Shown piece after piece: positions 48,686 through 58,367 of a stretch of 64,000 bases of DNA. This DNA comes from Silene latifolia (lineage: Eukaryota; Streptophyta; Magnoliopsida; Caryophyllales; Caryophyllaceae), in the NCBI RefSeq assembly GCF_048544455.1, contig NC_133529.1, forward strand, positions 48,235,901-48,299,900. Reading direction: 5' to 3'. The position numbers were made by a program, and so were the translations under genes. Numbering within the stretch: position 1 is the first letter of the stretch; each line of letters opens with the position of its first letter. Under the pieces are notes generated by a model. It had not been told where the DNA came from, did not search any database, and saw only the letters and a program-made list of their open reading frames with translations.

Positions 48686-49260
48686 GTTCATTTGAAATAT
48701 AATTTAGTAGCTACATCCCTATCACGCAAGGGTACAACTTTAAGTCCTACAACTGTGTTCATAAGGTATTCTTGTCCTCATATTCACTGCTACTGTACAA
48801 TTCCTTGTGTTATATTATAAGGGCATTGTAGGCAAGCTTTCTTTAGATGTACAAGAAAGCAAATATATCAAAGATGAAGATGAGGACGATGAAGATAATC
48901 GATCCCTCCAAAACAAGTCTTTCTCATGGCATATATGTTCTGCCATATCCCACCATTTGGTGTTGCTCATTTAGCCAGGAAACTGTCACAACTAGAAGGC
49001 CGGGCTAAATGAGCAACACAAATGTTGGGATATGGCAGAAAATACAGGTCGTGAGAAATCATCTTCATCTATGATACATATTCTTTCTACTAGTACATGG
49101 AAAGAAAGGTAACCTAAAATTCCGTTTTAATACAACCCAAGGAATTGTACGGATGAGGCGAGTTTGAGCATAGTAATACCTTAAGAACACATTTGTAAGA
49201 CTTAAAAGTGTACCCTTGCGTGATAGGGAATGTAGCTACTAAATTATATTTCAAATGAAC
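48686..49260. repeat. Large inverted repeat (hairpin-forming)
   Basis: The left arm (48686-48976) and right arm (49003-49260) are complementary around a 26-base loop. Near the loop, TTCTGCCATATCCC and TGTTGCTCATTTAGCC pair with GGCTAAATGAGCAACA and GGGATATGGCAGAA almost perfectly. The outer ends pair as GTTCATTTGAAATATAATTT and TTTAGTAGCTACAT. Arms differ by gaps and substitutions in the middle. Noncoding. Confidence 0.85.
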
Positions 49261-50571
49261 AATACTAGTCTATCCCTACGATGCAAAAGTCGTCAAGAAG
49301 ATAGCATATCCATTTAATGAGCTCAAACTCGCCTCTTCAAAGATATCGACTACCCGACCCGTGCACCAAGTGTCCATAGTTGGCAATGTATACATGAGAC
49401 AGGAGCAATTGACCTAGGCATATAAATAACTAAAAGCAGTTCGAGACAAAAATAAATGAAAATAACTAAAACATAATAAGTAATACATTTCATACACATA
49501 CACAAAATGTCATGTTTCGTATAAGTACATTCCGGATAAGTAGGATTAAAAGCCATATCAAAACAAGGTAAAGCATTGGATGAAGTTTTACAAATGACCA
49601 ACTATGGACAAAGTGGTCTATAGGTTTCGCAAGATAAGGTCTATGCTTCAGACAAGCATTCACATAAACTCATCATAAAAAGATTACAATCATGAGGCGG
49701 GTTTAACTTCCGCATTATAATGAGAATGATTCACAAAATATTCCACAGATTCACAAAATATTCTACGATTCACAAAAACGACTCCAAAATTCACAAAATT
49801 AACTCGGGTTTAACAACAACACATCAGTCCAATATTCACAATATCACCTCCAAGTTTCATGATACAAAAACACAGAACTATATCGACATTGCAGAATCAA
49901 CAGAGCACCACAACAACAACAACAACAAAAAAGCACAATATTAACAAAAACGAAACATATTAAGCAATGAACAATGAGAAAAACCTAATAAACAAAAATT
50001 GACGAAGTAAGTATTGAAGAGAGCGAACAGGACATACAAATAGTAGATCGAAAATGATCCGAAATTGATTTTGTTGTGTTCGTACTGATCGGATAATTCT
50101 TCGAGGATGATTAAAACCTGCATTATAATGAAAATGATTTAGTAATACATTATCGAAAAAAATAGTAGATTGAAAAGCGTCTGAAAATAGTAGATCTACA
50201 ATAATTGATCGAAAATGAAGAAAAATAGTGATACGAATGAGAATATCACATATCTAGATCCGAAAAAAGACGACCGAACAGAGATGATGATGATGATGAC
50301 GATCGCGATCAAAATATCAGATGATGAAATGCGTGTGATTCAGACGATGATGAACGAAGTTAATCGAAAAACGGTAGTTGAGTGTTGAGAGTGAAGCGAG
50401 TAAATGAGTGAAAGAGAGAGAGAGGGGAGAGAGAGAGTAGAGAGAGAGTAAAATGTCGTAAATGAAGTTGTTGGCTGGCATTTGCTTTGAGTGTATGATT
50501 AAATAGGGACACGTGGCAAAGATCCAGTGCGTCTATAGTTATTAGATCGACGGTTTATAAGGTGTCAAGTA
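49261..50571. other. MULE right flank with motif units
   Basis: No gene. At 49727-49860 there is a run of GATTCACAAAATATTCC, GATTCACAAAAACGACTCC and AATTCACAAAATTAACTC, minus orientation. 50285-50305 is a (GATGAT)n stretch, and a GAGAGAGA tract lies near 50416-50448. Confidence 0.45.
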
Positions 50572-50602
50572 GCCTCACCCTAAGAAGGGTCTCACATGAT
50601 TC
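50572..50602 (-). repeat. MULE right terminal inverted repeat
   Basis: Complemented, it starts GAATCATGTGAGACCC and ends AGGGTGAGGC, and aligns to the left TIR at 32804-32834. It is directly followed by a TC run and (TA)n. Confidence 0.5.
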
Positions 50603-50604
50603 AA

Positions 50605-50605
<1 letters not shown>

Positions 50606-50657
<52 letters not shown>
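50606..50657. repeat. (TC)n(TA)n microsatellite
   Basis: TCTCTCTCTCTCTC followed by about 18 TA units, adjoining the MULE right end. Confidence 0.9.
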
Positions 50658-50659
<2 letters not shown>

Positions 50660-51222
50660 TAGTTAGTCATGTGCGTTAACATTTTCATTCATAATTGTTT
50701 TTAATAAAGTGATTTAGGGGGTATATGTAGTCTAATCGATGTGGTTGATCGATTGGTAAGAGATCTATATGTCGAGTATGGTGAACCTTTAAATGAAGCT
50801 CTTCCTTCTATAACTCCAAATGAAGAAAGACCAGGTCATTATGTAATAAACTCATCCTATTCACGTGGAGAATATTCACGAACTCAAGAAAACTCTTCCG
50901 TTAACTTAATTAATTAATGACGGTAAGTATATTTTAAATATTTTCTTCGGTTTTTTGTGTTAGTCAATAATTCAATTTGTACATAATAATTATTATGTAT
51001 AAACTTTTAACGTATAATTTTAATATATTATATATCATGTTATAACACCAAATTCGTACATTAATATCACGGATTTAAAACATGTGCAAGTTTCAAACCC
51101 TTGCATATTTTACACGTGTTTTAACCTATTATCATTATAAAAGAAATAGAGTATAAAATATTCATGTATTTTGATTTACATTTTTAAATGTTAATAATTA
51201 TATCAATGATCTTAAAAACATA
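50658..51222. other. 3' part of the split Helitron
   Basis: No gene. AT-rich. A degenerate hairpin-like GTGCAAGTTTCAAACCCTTGCAT lies near 51082-51104, ahead of the true Helitron 3' hairpin. Confidence 0.4.
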
Positions 51223-51356
51223 CCCGTGCAATTTTGCACGGGTTGAAAACTAGTAATAAAAAAATGTATGAAACTTGCCAAAAAAGGAAAGAGGGAAGAT
51301 AATCAAACTTGTGTGAAAAAGGAAAGAGGGAAGATAATAGGAAATTGGAGGGAGTA

Positions 51357-52592
51357 TAATATTTTTTGAATAAAAGATATCAAGGAAAGAGCAACGAAAT
51401 TTATAAAACAATTATGAGCGATACATTGCTGAAATAATTTATTTGAGTTGGATTTCACTCCTGCAGTTCAGGAGTCAGGACCCAATCCTGCTACTGATTC
51501 CTGGTAATCAATCAATTTCCTCGACTTGATGTTGATAAACAATACCCCAAACGAAGTACATTCCTGTCTAATCACAAAACATAGAATCATATCACTCATA
51601 TGATGCGATAAACATTCATGATTCCTAAACAATTAGTATCATGCAGAAACAAAACTTTCATTCTGGTATACTTTGCCCAACAACGAACTACACACACATC
51701 TCACAATCACCAGGCAACAAAATCATCCAAATTGTAACTTACCCATGATCATTGATTAAATGACATAAATGTAGAATCACATCACCGCTCTCAATCACAA
51801 CCATTAATAATTTGTTCCAAAGAAAGACCTACACAGTACACAACTAGCAAGATCATGCAACAGAATCACCAAATTCAATGTGAATTATGATTACATGGAC
51901 AACCAAGTACTATCAGTCTATGACAGATTGCCTCTTAATTAAAGATATCAAGGAATATGCACTATTATAACGAAAATTCCGTTAATGAGAAATGCTTACC
52001 GTAGAAAGCTCACAGGAAAGGATACATTCTTCCCTATCTAACGCTTCTATAATGGATCAAATCACATACCAGATCAAATTGAAAATAAAAGGCAATGACT
52101 GAATTCTAGATTTCTAGCAATCAACAAGACACATGCTAATATCAATAATATCAGATACCAGGTGATGATCTTGACTCATTCTTGAGTCTGAAAACGTTTA
52201 ATTTGTACACATGCTCTCTTTTAACATAAAATGTTCAGGAATGGATTCTTCTGATCTGGTTTTCAATCAAAATCGCCTAAACAAAGCTATAATCGTCGAA
52301 ATAAACAGATCTCAGATCCAACAAACTGCATCCAAAAAAAAAAAATCGAGCAGGAATAAAAAGCGATCGTTATTTAAACGGATTAAACAAAATATATGTT
52401 CTATCATATATATATAAAATCTGTGAATGAACAAATGATTACAAAACAAAATTCACAAAATAACATTCTCCCCTATCAGTCTATAAGAGATCAAATCACA
52501 TACCATTGACGAAAAGTAAAGAAAAGATAATTTCTTAGATATTAAGTATTCCCCTGTACCAAACTCACGAGAAATCGAAACTAATCTGCGAT
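51357..52592. other. Interval 3' of the PRA1 gene
   Basis: No gene recognised. It may include the 3' UTR and terminator of the minus-strand PRA1 gene; no poly(A) signal can be chosen with confidence. Small open frames (for example 52211-52417) are lysine- and serine-rich and look random. Confidence 0.35.
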
Positions 52593-53276
52593 TCAGACAA
52601 CGGATGAAGAACCGCCGGCACCAGGAGCGGACTTTGTAGCGGCACCAAGGAACGAAAGAAAGCCAACAGAAGCACCAGCACCAATACCAGAATCTTGATC
52701 ATCAAGAAACAAATCTTCAGGAACACGGAACGCACCATGAACACAAACAATACCAACACCAATAACAAGCGCGGAAAGGAGAACCGATCCAACACTGGTC
52801 AAGAAAACCGCAAACACAGAGAACACACCAAGCAACAGAAGCGTCTCGGTGTCGGAAAATTCACGGTTGAATAGGACAAGAGGTTGATCGGATTGTCTGA
52901 AGAGGTAAAGGAAACACCAAGCGGCGACGACGGCAGCGAGGGTGAGAAGGGAGAAAGGGTGGGCGGCGAGGGAGGCGGCGAGGGTTAGGGTGATTAGGGT
53001 AAGGTAGTTAACACGGAAGTAGGAGTAGTTTTTACGGATGCGAGAAGCGGCATCGGTGAGGGATTCGGGTTGGGAGAAAGAGGTTCGATCGAGGAGTTCG
53101 GCCCAAGGGCGACGGTGGGAGAGGGCGTTGGATGCCGAGTCGTGGAGACGGGTTAGGAAGGTTCGGATTGAAGATGGGGTTGGGGTGGTGGTTTGGGGTT
53201 GGGGTTGGGTTAGGTTGGAGGTTGGGAGGGTAGTTGGGATGGTGGTGGGGATGATTGGTGGGGCGGTGGATGTCAT
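52593..53276 (-). CDS. PRA1-family protein (prenylated Rab acceptor), B-type
   Basis: PRA1 proteins are small membrane proteins of the ER, Golgi and endosomes that bind prenylated Rab GTPases and affect vesicle transport. The 227-residue frame is intact and single-exon, which is usual for plant PRA1 genes. A Pro/Thr-rich N terminus (1-40) is followed by the PRA1 signature RRPWAELLDRTSFSQPES (about 55-72) and RIRKNYSYFRVNYL. Two hydrophobic hairpins follow (about 89-127 and 143-180), with the conserved DQPLVLF between them. The tail has an acidic LFLDDQDSG stretch and then is Gly/Ala/Ser-rich. The start codon at 53276 sits in GTCATGATGTCC-like context on the minus strand (ATGACATCC). It is the only intact host gene in the window. 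Assignment to subfamily B is by pattern and is tentative. Confidence 0.93.
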   Translation of the reverse strand: MTSTAPPIIPTTIPTTLPTSNLTQPQPQTTTPTPSSIRTFLTRLHDSASNALSHRRPWAELLDRTSFSQPESLTDAASRIRKNYSYFRVNYLTLITLTLAASLAAHPFSLLTLAAVVAAWCFLYLFRQSDQPLVLFNREFSDTETLLLLGVFSVFAVFLTSVGSVLLSALVIGVGIVCVHGAFRVPEDLFLDDQDSGIGAGASVGFLSFLGAATKSAPGAGGSSSVV

Positions 53277-53847
53277 GATGATTGTTTTGTTTGGTAAGGG
53301 GAGAAAAGAGAGGAGATTTTGTTGTGATTTTGTGAATGCAGGGAGATTAATGTGGGGAATTGGGAGGGTATTTAGGGAGGAATGGTGGAGAGTTAATTGT
53401 GGACGTTAATCTAACCTTCACGCATTTTCCTTGATGCTTCTTTTGTGTTATTACTAGTCTTAAACCCGGTATGTTATTAAAGATATTGTTATTATAAAAA
53501 GGTTGAAATAAATATGATTAAGTTTAGTTGCAAATAAAATTTAAGGCTACCTTATTTGTAACTTTCAAAAAACATGATTAATATTATCACTTTAAATGAC
53601 CAACATCATTAAAAAGTTAAATTATATATAGCTTTTACTTAGTGTCGAGACCCGTAAATCGTTACGCACGTTCCGATGACCCTAATTTAATATGACCCGT
53701 TAAAAAAAAAATACTATCTTGCCTTGAATAATAAAAGACACAAATACTATTTTTAACCCGTATTATGACACTAACTTGATCCGTTTTACATTTAGATAAA
53801 TAAATATGTGCTCATTAACCAGTGGAGTTTGGGTTAGGTAAAGAAAC
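53277..53847. other. Upstream region of the PRA1 gene
   Basis: Holds the expected promoter and 5' UTR on the minus strand. No confident TATA box. Plus-strand frames over the gene and its leader are shadows. From about 53450 on the sequence is AT-rich, with an inverted-repeat MITE beginning at 53848. Confidence 0.35.
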
Positions 53848-54018
53848 ACAAATTCTCATTTAAGGCGGGCATATCCGTCCTATCCTTAAGACAGACCAAG
53901 TTTCATACATGAGACAAAAATAGCATGCATTGATATTAGCAAAATGTTTGTCCCATCTATACAAATAAGATGTCATTTAATCCGTTTTATTTTTAAGATA
54001 CCCGTCTAAATATGACCT
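53848..54018. mobile_element. Inverted-repeat MITE of the TAAGAC family
   Basis: The left end AAATTCTCATTTAAGGCGGG and the right end, complemented, GAGGTCATATTTAGACGGGT are imperfect inverted repeats. Inner TGAGACAAAAATAGCATGCA is shared in style with 29835-30053. Confidence 0.45.
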
Positions 54019-54632
54019 CATAAAATATAGTCTAAATATTGCTCTTTATATTAGCATTTTCAATCACTCATCTTTCCCGAAACAATTTTAGTGTGTTATA
54101 CGATACTTGGAGAATTTGAAAATGTTTAGATATTATAGTAATTTTCCATTTTTGTTGTTACAAAAAGAAGTCTTTACTTATATTCAAGGAGATATACTAA
54201 TTTAAATTGTTAATGTAAAAACGTGTTTCTTTTTATTTATGTCAGTTGGCTTAATTTTGTACCTTGACATTAAACTAAATTATAACAATGCATATATACA
54301 TGTAAATCATAACTTATTTTTCGCGCATATAAAAGTAAGTCATAATTAAGTTGATATAGAGAAATTATAGTCTGTAAGGTCGAAGATTGAAGTATATACA
54401 TGTGAATGTTGACCCAACTCAACCTCTCAGTTCAAAGGTTATGTCCGGTGAATCTTGAATGGAATATAAAACATATAAATAACTAATATTATTAAATTAG
54501 GTCAAAATCTTATCTGACCCGCTGGGTCAAAGATTAATTTATCTTAAATGGAATATAAAACATATAAGTCACCAATATTATTAAAAAAATTACTTTAATA
54601 GTTATATGGTCTAATTTAAATAATTATTAATA
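54019..54632. repeat. AT-rich interval with an 88-bp direct duplication
   Basis: No gene. A segment containing AATGGAATATAAAACATATA and ACCAATATTATTAAA or its variant occurs at about 54453-54498 and 54541-54585. Confidence 0.5.
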
Positions 54633-55524
54633 TCTTATCTATATAAATACAGAAACATTTCAAGCAATTTGGTGCGTCCACGTCATCACTAACAAGTTTT
54701 TTTTTCTTTCTTTTTTTTCCAAAAAAAGCTATAATGGTGGGCCCTTTTGTACGTACAACTGAATTAATTTCAGTGTGTTTTACCGTATTTATACGCTAAT
54801 GATTTGATAATATGTTAATTAGTATATTTTAAATTTACCAATATTAAATATACTAAACATTATATATTACTAAATATACCCAATTTTAATATTAACATTT
54901 TTCGTAATAAAAAGGAAATAATAACAAAACTGTGAAAATTGTTCATCGTGAATATTAATTATTTAAATCCCAAAAAATAATGAGCACCATCTATAATACT
55001 CATATAATATAGAAAATAAAAATGAAGAACAATTTTAACCAAAAAAAAGCAAAAATTTTCTTAAAAAGGCATAAAAAAATGTTGTATTTAATTAATAGCA
55101 GGATATTAAAAGCAACAATTATTTATAAAGAAAATTAAGAAAATGCTAACAATGAAATACTAATAATAGTTAAAACTCTAATTAATATCGGGAAAAAAAA
55201 TGAATTTGAAAAAGAAGAAGAGAAAAACGAATTAAAAACGGGATAAAGAGACATATCTCTTCAAAAAAGATTCACCAATGACATTAATTTTGGGCCAAAC
55301 TTTACAAAAATTAATAATATCGACCCAAATTATTACATAAGATCATATTATATATTATGCATAAGACTAGCCCATTAACAAAACCTCAGCAAAATTAATT
55401 AAAAATTAATAAAAAAAATTATTTTTATAAGTTAATATCTTATATTATACCCGTGCAGTTTTAATCATTATATCAATGTTCTTAAAAACATATCCGTGCA
55501 AATTTTGCACGGGATGAAAACTAG
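54633..55524 (+). mobile_element. Short Helitron (about 890 bp)
   Basis: The 5' end is A|TCTTATCTATATAAATACAG at 54633, the same as the Helitron at 30841. The 3' end is hairpin CCGTGCAAATTTTGCACGG (55494-55512), then GATGAAAACTAG (CTAG 55521-55524) before T. No coding capacity, so non-autonomous. The flanking pair is A/T, as expected for Helitrons. Confidence 0.75.
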
Positions 55525-56139
55525 TAATACTTTAATTACAACACAATTTAAAATTTTGCTTATATTCCGTAATACTTTTGTATCATTTAATTTCAAATAA
55601 TTATTTTTAAAAAGGTTAATTTTTATAATTGTTTTTTAAAAATTTAAGCCATAAATAATTTAATTATTAATATTAAATTTCGATTATTATCTATTTTAAA
55701 AAATGGCATAAAATATGGCAGCCGAAACTCACCCTGACTCGTACACTAATCCTAACTCCACCCGTACCTCATATGACCTTACTGGCTTACTTGTATTTTA
55801 ATATAGCGCATAACACCCAATCTAAGGCGATTATTATATGCTCAAAGGTAAAACGTATAAATTCTACGGAGTAATAAATTATAGAGTAAACTATAGGCTA
55901 ACGTAAATTCTTGTTTTAAACGGGTCATTTTAATCTAAAACAATAAGACGTGGTTTTGATACAATGTTATGGTCAAATGTGATCATAATGGTCCAACTAA
56001 TTCTATGTAATTGGGTTTTAGGTTATTAGGCTAGTTTTATTGATAAATTGGTCGTATAAAGCAATGTGTATTAAGCAAAACACGTCACTTATTTCACATA
56101 AACAATGGGCCAGTAACAATCGGTATTTGGGCCAAACTT
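55525..56139. other. AT-rich noncoding interval
   Basis: No gene or repeat family recognised. It ends before the CT-rich start of a LINE 5' region. Confidence 0.35.
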
Positions 56140-56605
56140 TCCAGCCTTGAGATTCTCTCTCTAAGATTTTCTCTCTCTAAGATTTTCTTTTTGAATGCTC
56201 AACTCGCAACACGGTCTCCCACCGGAGACCTCAGTGATTCACTAGAACACGAAAAACACCAAACGCAAAACTATGCATGTAAGGGACTTTAAGGCTTCAG
56301 TCCCAGATTCACAGATTGATATTCCGATGAATATCAATCCCATTACCAAGCAGAGTACCGCTCCCCCACCTTCGGCCAAGTCGGGTATTTCATACAGCAA
56401 TATGGTCCGGGGTATTCCTACAATATCGGAGAATGATGATATTTTCGATCTAGAAGATATGGCAGTAGATTCAGAGGATGAAGACGAGGTTGACAGTGAA
56501 TCAGACGAGGATATCTATCCTACGATAAGACTCTCGCAGGATGAAAAGTCAACGATTCGAAAACCTTGGAGACGGGCTCTAATAATCAAAATGTTTGATA
56601 AGCAG
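56140..56605 (+). mobile_element. 5' fragment of an L1 LINE, interrupted by a copia element
   Basis: A CT-rich leader (repeated TCTCTCTCTAAGATTTTC) precedes an ORF starting at 56273. The 5' boundary at 56140 is approximate. The LINE is cut at 56605 by an LTR, so the rest would lie right of the nested elements, beyond this window. Confidence 0.6.
56273..56605 (+). pseudogene. LINE ORF1 N-terminus, truncated
   Basis: A 111-codon fragment starting MHVRDFKASVPDSQ, with an acidic middle (DSEDEDEVDSESDEDIY) and then IRKPWRRALIIKMFDKQ. That is the entry to the DUF4283-type RNA-binding domain of plant LINE ORF1 proteins. Coding stops exactly where the LTR starts (TGTTAG supplies a Cys codon and then TAG). 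Confidence 0.65.
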
Positions 56606-58261
56606 TGTTAGACCATATAAATATATGTTTATGTTTTGATGATGTCAAGAGTGCTTTATATTCTATATACTCGTTGCGCGTAATTGTTTGTTTAGTCCTT
56701 TTAGATTAGACTTACTAGTCGCAAGCATTAAAGAATTGTGATGGAAGTATACAAGAACATATCATGTGATCAAGCCCTCAATCAAGGATCAAGATACTAC
56801 AAGATATTAAAGTATTATTCAAGCATTCATGAGAAGATGAAACTCATTTAAAGATTAATCAAGCTTGAATAATAAAGAAACCTACATTTGAAGATCTCCT
56901 AAGAATATTAGAAGAGTGTAGGTGGTTATCTCGTAATGGTAATGTAAGAATGCATTTCTTAGATTGGTAAAGTTATAGCCTCACAGCTATAACATTGCTT
57001 ATATAAGAGCTCAATGTTATAGCTCTTCTACTATAACATTGGGATGTGAAGTTTATATAATACACGACAAAAATAGTTTTTAAATTGTTTTTAGAAAACT
57101 GTTTTTATTCTTTTAAATGTTTTTAGTAGAAGTATTTATTTTACAAGGAAGCTTATATTCATATTGAGTGTGGTTTTATTTTAAGCTTATAATCAGTAAT
57201 TATGTTGAATCAACTTATGAGTTGAGTCATATTACTAATTAGAGTTTCTAATACTACACACTCTAAAACCCTAAATCTAACCTGATGTCAAGCTAGGGTT
57301 TTCACGAAAAACAAGGCCTATGAGCCGTGTGGACTCTCTTGTAAACCTGATAATATAAGTTAAGTATTGTTAAGATTTTATTCTCCAGAGTTATCTTAAC
57401 ATATCTTTTATATTTAGCATGATATGGTTATATATGATAAGATATTTTTGTTATGGAAATTTTTTATCATATCTTAAGATTTAAGGAAAAGATAATAGGA
57501 GAATAATTGATAAAATTATCTTTTAGTTATTCTCTATCATTTCCTAAGATTTTAAGGATGAAAATAATAAGATATGATTTGTTTACATATCTTATATTTC
57601 GGCCATCTAAGGTTTCGGTGATACCGTGAGTCTTGCTTTCCCTTGTTCTATAAATACTCTACACTTTGCAAAATTTCAAAGTAAGACCTTTGAGCATAAC
57701 TTTGATTTATTTTCAAAAAGCAAAAACCGTGTTTTAAAGCAAAAACCATTTTGTTTTTTTTTGAAAAAGGGTCGTGTGATTTATAAACTTGTGCATTGGT
57801 TCTTTCGTTATAATTATAAGATAATAGTGCTTAATTGATTTTTACTCGTTCATTAACGTGAACTTTTAGTAGAATCATTAGTGCTTTCTTATTAGCGTAA
57901 GTTAGTCACTCGAGTATTTAACGGTACTCACTTGAGTTACAACTAGGGTTAGTTGTACGAGTTGGTTTAGTAAATTTGTAATCCGTAGAAAGGTACTAAA
58001 TTTATTAATCGAGAATAGTGGACGTAGGTTTCGAATTGTGAAACTGAACCACTTCAAAAATCCGTGTGTCTCTCTTTCTCTTTCGTTTATTTCGTGTTCT
58101 TTCAATTCAATCAATTACTTGGCTAAAGTTTGATCAATAAACTTTAAATAAGTAATCAATCCTTACGCTTAAACAAATCATTTAAAAAGTGGGCTAAGTT
58201 TTTAATCCTCAATTCAACCCCTCCCCCCTTTCTTGAGTATTTCGGATCGATACACTCTTCA
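56606..58261 (+). repeat. 5' LTR of a Sirevirus-like Ty1/copia element
   Basis: It starts TGTTAGACCATATAAATATA at 56606 and ends TACACTCTTCA just before a tRNA-iMet PBS, 1656 bp. The upstream 5 bp, AGCAG, are the candidate target duplicate; its partner is outside the window. It contains palindromic TATAGC/GCTATA repeats at 56985-57050 and a C-rich stretch with TTTCTTGAG near the end. Confidence 0.75.
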
Positions 58262-58263
58262 AT

Positions 58264-58276
58264 TGGTATCAGAGCC
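58264..58276 (+). promoter_or_regulatory. Copia primer-binding site
   Basis: TGGTATCAGAGCC, complementary to the initiator tRNA-Met 3' end, two bases after the LTR end. Confidence 0.85.
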
Positions 58277-58367
58277 TCGTGCTCTTGATTGCCTAACCGC
58301 AAAGAGGCTGATCTGTCTATCTTTATTTATCTTATCGTTTTATATTCCGCTGCCTATCACGTGATAA

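Larger units (their letters stand above)
32799..50605. mobile_element. Large Mutator-like element (about 17.8 kb)
   Basis: It is bounded on both sides by (TA)n tracts and carries a FAR1/MULE-type transposase gene on the plus strand and a degenerate DUF1985/Ulp1-like gene on the minus strand. The termini are degenerate inverted repeats: left GATCCGGTGAGGCACCTC then TTATGGCGAGGC (32804-32834); right, complemented, GAATCATGTGAGACCCTTC then TTAGGGTGAGGC (50572-50602). Because the target was (TA)n, an exact duplication cannot be measured. The noncoding space holds arrays of the motif TTTTGTGAATC, tandem palindromes and a large inverted repeat. Confidence 0.65.
30841..51253 (+). mobile_element. Helitron (about 2.5 kb) split by a MULE
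   Basis: The 5' end is A|TCTTATCTTTATAAATACAG at 30841. The 3' end is hairpin CCCGTGCAATTTTGCACGGG (51223-51242), then TTGAAAACTAG (CTAG 51250-51253) before T. The short Helitron at 54633-55524 has nearly the same 5' and 3' ends (ATAAATACAGAAACATTT ... CTTAAAAACATA then the hairpin), so these two ends belong together. The Helitron parts are 30841-32712 and about 50660-51253. No Rep/helicase is seen. Confidence 0.7.
30657..51354. mobile_element. Stowaway MITE split by a Helitron
   Basis: TIR CTCCCTCCAATTTCTTTATA begins at 30657, and its complement (CTCCCTCCAATTTCCTATTA) ends at 51354. Both are flanked by TA (30655-30656, 51355-51356). The halves, 30657-30840 and 51254-51354, sum to about 285 bp, a usual Stowaway size. 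They are separated only by the Helitron and its cargo, which proves insertion order. Confidence 0.8.

Noticed and set aside
53038..53409. Plus-strand Arg/Gly-rich frame
   Set aside because: Antisense of the PRA1 N-terminal coding region and leader.
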